In this document: in pieces, positions 1-5,942 of the stretch
Layout: each line of letters starts with the position of its first letter
Position numbering within the stretch: the stretch's first letter is position 1
Source: Deltaproteobacteria bacterium
GTDB taxonomy: Bacteria > Desulfobacterota > GWC2-55-46 > UBA9637
Length of the DNA: 40,798 bases
Assembly (NCBI GenBank): GCA_016219285.1
Contig: JACRNJ010000025.1
Location: 1 to 40,798, forward strand
Direction of reading: 5' to 3'
Notes under the pieces: generated by a model
Told to the model about the DNA's origin: nothing
Database searches by the model: none
The model's input: the letters and a program-made list of their open reading frames with translations, nothing else
Translations under genes and position numbers: made by a program

Positions 1-160
1 AAGCAAAACACGAAACTCCTCTTTGTTAAAGGCAAAGGAGATAATTTGTCAAGGGCTTGTCCCCTGATAGAAACTTTCAGGGGCAGGCTTTGGCTCAAAT
101 CTTGCGTTTGCCCCGAAAAATAAAAATCAAATGCATTTTTCGGGTCAAAGTGTTTATAAA
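1..160. repeat. Mosaic intergenic repeat block with two hairpins
   Basis: Positions 1-57 closely match 16182-16236 (shared AAGCAAAACAC, GGCAAAGGAG and AATTTGTCAAGGGC segments). A hairpin with CCCCTGA/TCAGGGG arms follows at about 58-82. A segment reading CTCAAATCTTGCGTTTG at about 94-110 recurs near 39644. A second hairpin has arms CCCGAAAAAT (112-121) and ATTTTTCGGG (135-144). No gene is visible here. The block behaves like a patchwork of small dispersed repeats. Confidence 0.6.
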
Positions 161-264
161 CATTTGTCATAACCTGAAAAGCTATCCTAATAGTCTAAAA
201 GTATAAGGTGTTGTTAGTATAATGACTTTTGACTTGCAGGCCTTATTTAAATCGGAGGTGCGGA

Positions 265-669
265 ATGAAAAAGATATTAACTGTCTTATTGCTAATGATA
301 TGGTGGGTTGCCTTTGCAGGGATGGGCAAAGCGCCAGAGAGTGAGATTCCAAAGCCGGAGATTGATTTTGCCGCAACGGTCATAGATGACCAGGAGATCT
401 CTACAAAGTGCAGGCTTGTAAGCTGGGAAGGTCAGCTATTTTTTCTTGGATTCAGGGGCAAAGGCGCTGTCAGTATACCGTTTGAAAAGGTCAAAAAGGT
501 AGTGTTCATTGGCGCCGGAAGCGGTGGGAAAAAGGATGCGCAGATAACACTTCGCAGTGGTGAGGTAGTAGCAGTCGCATTTGACGATGAATCAAGATTT
601 TATGGAACAACCATATTCGGCACATATAAGATTACAGCAAAAAATATAAAAGAAATAATTTTTGAATGA
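265..669 (+). CDS. Small secreted protein of unknown function
   Basis: This 134-residue protein starts at the ATG at 265, which has a strong GGAGGTG ribosome site just upstream; an ATG at 229 in the same frame lacks one. Residues 1-19 form a signal peptide (MKK followed by a hydrophobic stretch ending in FAG). The mature part is short and beta-rich, with alternating hydrophobic residues, a GKGAVSIPFEKVKKV segment and a C-terminal FGTYKITAKNIKEIIF segment. Both look like strand-turn-strand repeats that close on IPFEKVKKV/ITAKNIKEI. I do not recognise the family. It stands alone, upstream of a repeat and an opposing gene, so the context gives no function. An envelope or periplasmic location is inferred from the signal sequence. 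Confidence 0.7.
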   Translation: MKKILTVLLLMIWWVAFAGMGKAPESEIPKPEIDFAATVIDDQEISTKCRLVSWEGQLFFLGFRGKGAVSIPFEKVKKVVFIGAGSGGKKDAQITLRSGEVVAVAFDDESRFYGTTIFGTYKITAKNIKEIIFE

Positions 670-729
670 CGGCAAAGTGAAAAGTCCGACCCATCCTTTG
701 GCTGGGCGCCTGCGGGTGTTTTTGCAAGC

Positions 730-777
730 GCCGATAAACTTGTCCCTGCAAGTATTAAGCAGGGATCGGCAGACTAC
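730..777. repeat. REP-like bulged hairpin, copy 1
   Basis: A 41-nt imperfect palindrome (730-770) is followed by AGACTAC. Outer arms GCCGA/TCGGC flank a one-sided bulge TAAACTTG and an inner stem TCCCTGC/GCAGGGA. A copy at 16063-16103 has the same length, the same bulge and a changed but still paired stem. Read on the minus strand, the unit begins GTAG and runs into the hairpin, the architecture of REP elements mobilised by RAYT transposases. Confidence 0.6.
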
Positions 778-859
778 AACCGCCTTGCATCCGAAGCTTT
801 TTACTTTATCGCAGAAAATTTTTATGTGTTGCCAGAAAAAACATGACGCGTTTTCGGAT

Positions 860-1633
860 TTATCTGCCGTGGCACTTTTTGTATTTCTTATTGCTTCCGC
901 AGTAACAAGGCTCATTGCGGCCTGGCACGGCCTGTTTTTCAACAGGCAGCAGGCGAGCTGCATATCGGCTGCAATACTCCTTTAGCTTGTCTATCACAGC
1001 ATCAGCAGCCAAATCTGCTGTCGGCCACCCTTCTCTATAATGCCTTTCGCTGGCACATCTTTCTATGTCTATAGCTGTATTGATTGATGAATCGTTATTG
1101 AGGGAATCTGAAGCAGCATGGATTATGCGGCAATATCCTTTTTCTCCTTGCCTTGCGTCTAAAGAGCCCATAAAACCGCAATGCGGCGGCCGTATTTCAA
1201 CTCCGTTCATTGTGGTGGGATGTATGGCGCATACCTTTTTCTCTGATAAAAAAAGGCAGCGGAAGGCAAACATTGCCAATATGGTTATTGCCAGCTTGCT
1301 GTCTTGGATATTTATATCCCTGACAGCAATATTGTATTTTTCAGGAAGGTTGAAAAGCGGCCTTGGAGAGACCTCATTTGTTACATACCCTTTTACTATC
1401 CTCTGCGCCCTGGCATTAATCCCTTTGATTGTATCGGCCTTAAAATCATTAAGATGTGAGAGTCCGTCCTCTTTGATTATTGTATAGGAGATAATACCCC
1501 ACCATGGGTCGCAGCAACATCCTTTACACCTGTCAATGCATATTTGAGAAAAAAATGAAGATGATTTTTCAATAGCGCTCATGGTTTTTGCTCTGTTTTC
1601 AGTATTGTAACTTCGTGTATGACAGATATCCAT
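860..1633 (-). CDS. Cysteine-rich YkgJ-like protein with C-terminal SEC-C metal-binding motif
   Basis: This 257-residue protein has two cysteine-rich regions. Near the N-terminus, C32, C36 and C39-C41 form a CxxxCxxCCC cluster, and around residues 128-155 there is a C-FL-C-IHP-RPPHC pattern. Together these resemble the YkgJ-type Fe/Zn-chelating cysteine cluster family. The last 21 residues are a textbook SEC-C motif (PGRNEPCYCGS then KKYKKCHGR; C243, C245, C254, H255), a zinc-binding tail known from SecA and many otherwise unrelated proteins. There is no signal peptide or membrane segment, so it is probably cytosolic. ATG 1633 is used; an in-frame ATG at 1582 would remove 17 residues and has no better ribosome site. 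The gene stands alone. Its metal binding is inferred from the ligands and its substrate is unknown. Confidence 0.7.
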   Translation of the reverse strand: MDICHTRSYNTENRAKTMSAIEKSSSFFSQICIDRCKGCCCDPWWGIISYTIIKEDGLSHLNDFKADTIKGINARAQRIVKGYVTNEVSPRPLFNLPEKYNIAVRDINIQDSKLAITILAMFAFRCLFLSEKKVCAIHPTTMNGVEIRPPHCGFMGSLDARQGEKGYCRIIHAASDSLNNDSSINTAIDIERCASERHYREGWPTADLAADAVIDKLKEYCSRYAARLLPVEKQAVPGRNEPCYCGSNKKYKKCHGR

Positions 1634-1709
1634 TTTTTTAACACATTGCCTTTATGATGACAACATTTTTCGAATGTGTAACCTCAAAATGATAATGTCC
1701 GAAAAATAC

Positions 1710-1736
1710 TTGACAAAAGAAAGGGGGCGGTATAAC
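1710..1736 (+). promoter_or_regulatory. Putative sigma70 promoter of the integrase fragment
   Basis: TTGACA (1710-1715) and TATAAC (1731-1736) are separated by 15 bp, about 25 bp upstream of the start codon at 1761. The boxes are close to consensus but the spacer is shorter than the ideal 17. Confidence 0.5.
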
Positions 1737-1760
1737 TTACAGTAGAAAAAAGAGGTAGAT

Positions 1761-2075
1761 ATGCCAGAAGTTCAAACTGCCTTAAATAGCGTTATTTCTC
1801 AGGCGCATAAGACTCCGCAAATTATCCAGCCTCCAACCCTGATATCCTCCATATCAAAAGTGAAAGTAAGCAGAGACATCTCAGGCAAGCTCGCCGCCGC
1901 ATTTCCTTATGACCATTCACGAATCTCAAAAATCAAAACCATAGAAGGACACAAATGGAATCCAGACAAGAAACACTGGAGTTTCCCGGATTTGGATGGA
2001 GTACTCCATAAAAGTAGAAAGGTATTTGGTCAGGAACAGGTTCATATAGACCCCGCCCTCCATGTGAATCAGTAA
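1761..2075 (+). CDS. Orphan N-terminal domain of a tyrosine-type site-specific integrase (truncated)
   Basis: The 104-residue product has a clear promoter and an AGAGGT ribosome site. Residues 33-100 carry KVKVSRD..GKL, FPYD..RISKIKTIEG, HKWNPDKKHWSFP and VHIDPAL. These match from memory the leader domain that precedes the SAM-like and catalytic domains in a family of tyrosine recombinases common in Deltaproteobacteria and Nitrospirota. The KTIEGHKWNPDKKHWSFP core also resembles the HARP motif of SMARCAL1-type helicases. In full-length relatives the catalytic core follows directly after the HIDPAL segment. Here a stop codon comes four residues later and a CCCCTGA/TCAGGGG hairpin follows. No R-H-R-Y catalytic residues are present, so it cannot recombine DNA. 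It is most likely a remnant, though promoter, start and frame are all intact. Confidence 0.65.
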   Translation: MPEVQTALNSVISQAHKTPQIIQPPTLISSISKVKVSRDISGKLAAAFPYDHSRISKIKTIEGHKWNPDKKHWSFPDLDGVLHKSRKVFGQEQVHIDPALHVNQ

Positions 2076-2098
2076 CTACAGTATTTGGCCAGAGACTG

Positions 2099-2134
2099 CC
2101 CCTGAATGTTTTTATCAGGGGATTGCATTTTTTG
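2099..2134 (+). terminator. Hairpin with T-rich tail after the integrase fragment
   Basis: Arms CCCCTGA (2099-2105) and TCAGGGG (2115-2121) with a 9-nt loop are followed by ATTGCATTTTTT. It lies 24 bp after the stop codon at 2075. The same arms occur near 58-82, so it may be a dispersed repeat that also acts as a terminator. Confidence 0.45.
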
Positions 2135-2227
2135 ATAAAAGAAAAGCCCCAACGATAGTGACTTCGTTTGTGTTGTAGCCGTTACCCGCTCATTACGATC
2201 ATAATTCAAATAGTTTAAAGGTAAAAT

Positions 2228-3175
2228 ATGAAGCACATACTCGTCACCGGCGCCGCAGGTCAAATTGGCTCCGAACTGGTTCCTGTCTTAGGCAAGAGAT
2301 ATGGCTCTGAAAATGTTATTGCGGCAGGACACAAAACTCAGCCAGATAAAGAACTCTTAGACGGTGGGCCATTCTCATCCCTTGATGTAATGGATTTTGC
2401 TGCTGTTGAAAAAATTGTAAAGGAGCATCGCATTGATGCTATCTATCATATGGCAGCGCTTCTTTCTGCTGCTGCGGAAAAAGACCCGAATCTTGCGTGG
2501 GATGTAAATATAAATGGCCTCAGGAATATATTGGAGGCTGCCCGCAAATTTAATTTGTCTGTATTCTTTCCCAGCTCCATTGGCGCATTCGGCCCATCCA
2601 CTCCTGCTGACAATACACCTCAGGACACTATCCAGCGTCCAACCACCATATACGGGATAGCAAAGGTAACCGGTGAGCTTCTCTGCGACTACTATTTTCA
2701 CAAGTTCGGCGTTGATACGCGGGGCTTGAGATTTCCGGGCCTTATTTCCTATAAGACGCCGCCCAAAGGCGGCACAACTGATTATGCGGTTGAGATGTTT
2801 TATGCTGCGGTCAGAGAGAAAAGGTATGAATGCTTTCTGAAACAAGGGACACGTCTTGACATGATGTATATGCCTGATGCAATAAGGGCTGCAATAGAAC
2901 TGATGGAGGCGGATTCGGAAAGGCTTACACACAGAAATGCCTTTAACATAACAGCAATGAGTTTAGCGCCTGAGGATATCTATGCTGATATAAAGAAATA
3001 TGTCACTGATTTTGTAATGACATACAGGATAGACCCTCTGCGACAGACTATCGCAGATTCATGGCCGCATAATATGGATGATAGCGCAGCCAGAAAGGAA
3101 TGGGGCTGGAGGCCAGAATACGACCTTTCCACAATGACAAAGGAGATGATAAAGAGACTCTCGGAAAAAGTGTGA
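2228..3175 (+). CDS. tdh: L-threonine 3-dehydrogenase, short-chain dehydrogenase (epimerase-like) type
   Basis: This 315-residue extended-SDR enzyme oxidises L-threonine to 2-amino-3-ketobutyrate with NAD+. The N-terminus carries the Rossmann motif GAAGQIG (residues 8-14). The acidic residue of LDVMD at about 53-56 lies after the second strand, and HMAAL is at 74-78. The active site is S116/S117 with Y142-xxx-K146 (YGIAK). The whole sequence (FPGLISYKTPPKGGTTDYAV, the RLDMMYMPDAIRA segment and the C-terminal SWP...DDSAARKEWGW) is characteristic of the SDR threonine dehydrogenases related to animal TDH, not the zinc MDR type of E. coli. The partner ligase gene kbl follows at 4675 on the same strand, so the pair forms a threonine-to-glycine plus acetyl-CoA route. 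A toxin-antitoxin remnant on the opposite strand now separates them. The length is normal. Confidence 0.9.
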   Translation: MKHILVTGAAGQIGSELVPVLGKRYGSENVIAAGHKTQPDKELLDGGPFSSLDVMDFAAVEKIVKEHRIDAIYHMAALLSAAAEKDPNLAWDVNINGLRNILEAARKFNLSVFFPSSIGAFGPSTPADNTPQDTIQRPTTIYGIAKVTGELLCDYYFHKFGVDTRGLRFPGLISYKTPPKGGTTDYAVEMFYAAVREKRYECFLKQGTRLDMMYMPDAIRAAIELMEADSERLTHRNAFNITAMSLAPEDIYADIKKYVTDFVMTYRIDPLRQTIADSWPHNMDDSAARKEWGWRPEYDLSTMTKEMIKRLSEKV

Positions 3176-3506
3176 GATTACACAGATTAAAGAATAATAA
3201 AGGAATAATAAAGAATAAAGGGGACGGTTCTGTTTAAATTGATAAATTAGCACATGAACATAAGAACGACCAACAAATCACTCCAGCTGCCGCCAAAGAG
3301 CGGTGCGCCCCTGAGCTTGATAGGTTAGCATTTATTGTCTTATCAACTTCGAAATTTCAATGAATGGAAAATCTCTTCTGTAAGGCACTACAGCAAGACT
3401 AATTTTATCAGCAGCTTTTGGAATGAGAGAGGGACGCTTCCCGCATTTATTTTCCAGCACACAGTTCCTCTTCCACCTTTTCCGCCAAAAGCATCTTGAG
3501 TTCTGC
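3176..3506. other. Intergenic region between tdh and the PIN remnant
   Basis: It holds the attC-like palindrome (3268-3330). On the minus strand at 3332-3485 there is an open stretch that reads about 50 residues rich in K/R with two cysteines and ends at a stop at 3332. I could not assign that stretch to any family and do not call it a gene. The rest is AT-rich filler (repeated AATAATAAAG at about 3190-3215). Confidence 0.5.
3268..3330. other. attC-like (integron recombination site-like) imperfect palindrome
   Basis: The 63-bp segment starts with GACCAAC and ends with GTTAGCA, close to but not matching the R'' (RYYYAAC) and R' (GTTRRRY) core sites. AACAAATCACTCCAGC on the left mirrors GCTTGATAGGTT on the right with interruptions, and a central GCCGCC...GGTGCGC pairing closes the loop. 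This layout is typical of attC sites. Two or three core positions deviate, and no integron integrase is present in the window. Confidence 0.4.
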
Positions 3507-3601
3507 TTATTTCATATAATTCAGAAATTCCGCCAATGCCGCTATTTTAGCATCCTCAAACTTTTTTAAGCCAAGAATATGCTTATCTCCTGTTACGATA
3601 T

Positions 3602-3785
3602 CCCAAAATCCGATTTAGGATTTTGGGAAAACTGACAAGACGCCCGAAAGACAAGGCCGCAGGCGATTTTGCGACGCAGCCATACTCCTACCCGTATGGT
3701 GAGGAGAAAAATCGCCGAGAACGCAGTATTTTGGGATGGATTGTCAGTTTAAATCCCGATTTGATTTTCTAAATCGGGATTTGGG
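3602..3785. mobile_element. Hairpin-ended MITE (184 bp) with 6-bp target duplication
   Basis: The element is flanked by identical CGATAT copies at 3596-3601 and 3786-3791. Each end is its own hairpin: 3602-3627 (CCCAAAATCC, 6-nt loop, GGATTTTGGG) and 3751-3782 (AAATCCCGATTT, 8-nt loop, AAATCGGGATTT). The termini are inverted copies of each other with small differences, and an inner inverted pair AACTGACAA/TTGTCAGTT lies inside them. It has no coding capacity. It sits inside the PIN gene between codons for DYI and VTG. A transposase in trans would be needed, and none is seen in this window. Confidence 0.75.
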
Positions 3786-3905
3786 CGATATAATCAGCCT
3801 TGACATGACTATCACATTCAAGGATTCTATTATCAGGCTCATCAGCAAGGATATTTAGTTTGGCAACGGGTTTTACTACCTTTGCAACCCTGCTTATATG
3901 TTTTA

Positions 3906-4047
3906 GGAACCTCTGAAAAACTACCTTTTTTAAAATTGTCATGCCCGAATGTTTCTGTCGGGCATCCATAAGTCATTAAATTTACAAGAACTGGATTCCC
4001 GCTAAAAACATGCGGGAATGACATAAAAAGAGTTTTTCAGAGTGTCC
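3906..4047. mobile_element. 142-bp MITE, copy 1, inserted in the PIN toxin gene
   Basis: The element runs from GGAACCTCTGAAAAACT to AGTTTTTCAGAGTGTCC and is bounded by TTTA at 3902-3905 and 4048-4051. The terminal inverted repeats share CTCTGAAAAACT perfectly, with two differences outside. It contains two internal hairpins, TGCCCGA...TCGGGCA and ATTCCCGC...GCGGGAAT. A second copy of the same length, nearly identical inside, lies at 15825-15966. It is non-coding. Confidence 0.8.
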
Positions 4048-4243
4048 TTTATTGAATTTTTTATAGCCTCATCGTTCCATAAAAACTTTGTCCTTAACTT
4101 GATGGCCGTTTCAGTAAGTATGGATACGGATGTGTACAGTTTAATCTTGCCTTGCAGCGCCAGAAAATACGCCGCTTCCGCTTTTCCTCCCTTTGTTAAA
4201 AAGGCGGAGATGTAAACATTTGTGTCAAAGACAACTTTTGGCA

Positions 4244-4489
4244 TTATCTTCCTTCAAAGACCAGCCGCTCAATCTCTTTTTCTGTAATTTTCATTTCCCG
4301 CGCCTTTTTTACTCCATACTTCTGCAGCAGCCGAAACTCTTTTGCCAATTTTTCCTGCCTATAAAATGAAAACATCTCTCTGAAAAACTCGCTTATTGTC
4401 TCTCCCTTTTCTTTTGCTATTTCTTTACATTCTTCAGCAGTTTTGGGCGGCAGGGAAACGGTCATTACTACTCTTTGGCGTGACGACAT
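4244..4489 (-). CDS. Ribbon-helix-helix antitoxin
   Basis: An 81-residue protein starting at ATG 4489, which has GGAGG seven bases upstream; a longer in-frame start at 4546 has no ribosome site. Residues 6-45 fit a ribbon-helix-helix DNA-binding fold: strand RVVMTVSLP, helix AEECKEIAKEKG, then TISEFFREMFSFYR. The C-terminal half is charged, as in antitoxins that wrap their toxin. It overlaps the downstream PIN toxin start by one base, so the two formed an operon in which the RHH protein normally autorepresses the promoter. The antitoxin is intact while its toxin is split by two elements, which makes it an orphan. Assignment to an antitoxin role is by family and gene order. Confidence 0.8.
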   Translation of the reverse strand: MSSRQRVVMTVSLPPKTAEECKEIAKEKGETISEFFREMFSFYRQEKLAKEFRLLQKYGVKKAREMKITEKEIERLVFEGR

Positions 4490-4674
4490 TTTAACCTCCA
4501 TGGTATGATTTTGTATTACCATATCAAAATATTCTTTTATTTTCAAGCATGCCTTAAACCCTTGTCAAGCCTTATAAAAACCTGCTATTATGGCAGTAAA
4601 ATTTGGTATGTAGAAAATTTACGAATACAAAACACATCAAGTCAAAGCCCAATAACTGTTTCCCAAAGGCAGCT

Positions 4675-5904
4675 ATGTCTCTTAAACAAATAGAAAAAAT
4701 ACTTGATGAAAAACTCAATGACCTTAAGGCTAAAGGAACCCTCAAAGGAGAGGAAAAGGTCATTACAGGCATTATAGAGGCAAAGGATGGCTTTGGCCCG
4801 CGCTATTTGCTCGCTGGACAGGGAGAGAAAAAGTTTTTAAAGATGAACTCCAACTCATATCTTGGACTTTCCTTAAACAAGGATGTTATCAAGGCAGAGG
4901 AAGATGCTACGAGAAGATTCGGAACAGGTCCCGGCGCTGTCCGTTTTATAAGTGGGACGTATACTCCGCATGTAGAGCTTGAAAAAAGGCTGGCTCATTT
5001 CCACAATCGGGAGTCCTCTATGGTCTTTAGTTCTGCCTATTCAACGGTTATGGGGGTGTTTCCCCAGTTTATTACGGAAGATACACTTATAGTGAGCGAC
5101 GAGCTAAATCATAATTGCATTATCAATGCTATCAGGCTCTCCAGACCAGCTAAAAAGGCCGTATACCGTCATCTTGACATGACAGATTTGGAACGTATTC
5201 TCAGGGAAAACACAGGTCATGCAAAAAGGGTTATGGTGGCAACTGACGGCATCTTCAGCATGAGGGGCGATTATGCGCCTTTAGACAGAATTGTTGAAAT
5301 CTGCAAGAGATGCGAATCAGGATATGAAGAAGGGATTATAACTGTTGTTGATGACTCGCATGGCGTCGGCGCATTTGGTAAAACAGGAAGAGGCACAGAA
5401 GAACATACCAATGTCAGAGCAGATATTCTCGTGGCAACACTTGGAAAGGCGCTGGGAGTAAACGGCGGTTATATAGTCTCAACAAATACGGTGATAAGCT
5501 ATCTCAGGGAGACAGCGCCCTTTTATATCTATTCCAATCCAATCACACCTTCTGAGGCAGCAGTAGCCAGCAAATCTCTTGAAATCCTTGATAGCCATGA
5601 GGGATTAAAACTTCTTGAAGGGTTGCGAAGGCTTGCATCACGCATTAGGGAAGGATTTAGACAGTTGGGGTATGAAACCATTTCAGGTGAACATCCTATA
5701 GCTCCGATGATGATTAGGGACACTCGGAGGACATCTCAAATGGTCAAATATCTTTTTGATAATGGCATCCTTGCCACTGGCCTCAATTTTCCTGTGGTTC
5801 CCAAAGGGGATGAAGAGATAAGGTTCCAGGTCTCTGCTACCCATACTGAAAAGGATATTGATTATCTTTTGAATGTTTTAAAAAAGTTTAAAGAGGGCAG
5901 ATAA
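4675..5904 (+). CDS. kbl: Glycine C-acetyltransferase (2-amino-3-ketobutyrate CoA ligase)
   Basis: This PLP-dependent alpha-oxoamine synthase of 409 residues cleaves 2-amino-3-ketobutyrate with CoA to glycine and acetyl-CoA. Visible features are the N-terminal NSNSYLGLS (58-66), GTGPGAVRFISGT (83-95), the cofactor aspartate and histidine in VVDDSHGVGAFG (224-235), and the PLP lysine K258 in ATLGKALG. ATG 4675 was chosen because the extra 24 residues of the longer frame (from 4603) are atypical and family members begin close to SLKQIEK. The same fold covers KBL, 8-amino-7-oxononanoate synthase and serine palmitoyltransferase. The tdh gene upstream on the same strand makes KBL the best call. 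Confidence 0.88.
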   Translation: MSLKQIEKILDEKLNDLKAKGTLKGEEKVITGIIEAKDGFGPRYLLAGQGEKKFLKMNSNSYLGLSLNKDVIKAEEDATRRFGTGPGAVRFISGTYTPHVELEKRLAHFHNRESSMVFSSAYSTVMGVFPQFITEDTLIVSDELNHNCIINAIRLSRPAKKAVYRHLDMTDLERILRENTGHAKRVMVATDGIFSMRGDYAPLDRIVEICKRCESGYEEGIITVVDDSHGVGAFGKTGRGTEEHTNVRADILVATLGKALGVNGGYIVSTNTVISYLRETAPFYIYSNPITPSEAAVASKSLEILDSHEGLKLLEGLRRLASRIREGFRQLGYETISGEHPIAPMMIRDTRRTSQMVKYLFDNGILATGLNFPVVPKGDEEIRFQVSATHTEKDIDYLLNVLKKFKEGR

Positions 5905-5942
5905 GATTCAATATTTATTGCTATTTGTGCAGAATAAACTTG

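Larger units (their letters stand above)
3507..4244 (-). pseudogene. PIN-domain toxin gene (VapC-like) interrupted by two MITEs
   Basis: The gene starts at ATG 4244, overlapping the antitoxin stop by one base (TAATG), as in translationally coupled toxin-antitoxin pairs. The first segment (4052-4244) encodes the PIN N-terminus with DTN (D7) and a TET motif (E45). The middle segment (3792-3901) encodes ADEPDNRILEC and KADYI. The last segment (3507-3595) encodes VTGDKHILGLKKF and stops at 3507. Between the segments lie a 142-bp element with 4-bp target duplication and a 184-bp element with 6-bp target duplication. Removing each element plus one duplicate leaves 402 nt, an uninterrupted 133-residue PIN ribonuclease with all expected acidic residues (D7, E45, D86/D89, D108). 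As it stands, translation from 4244 reads into the first MITE and stops at 4002 after 80 residues, so the nuclease is presumably dead. Confidence 0.85.

Noticed and set aside
592-985. Two open frames on opposite strands between the first gene and the SEC-C gene
   Set aside because: They run through the REP-like repeat and overlap both neighbouring genes, lack ribosome sites and have unlikely compositions.
1065-1487. 140-residue plus-strand frame
   Set aside because: It lies wholly antisense to the SEC-C protein gene, whose motifs are convincing.
3332-3485. Minus-strand open stretch of about 50 codons downstream of the PIN remnant
   Set aside because: No start codon with a ribosome site and no family recognised; at most a fragment of a lost gene.
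3769-4024. Two minus-strand frames of 60-66 residues
   Set aside because: Both begin inside the inserted MITE; their apparent protein is the displaced middle of the PIN toxin or element sequence.
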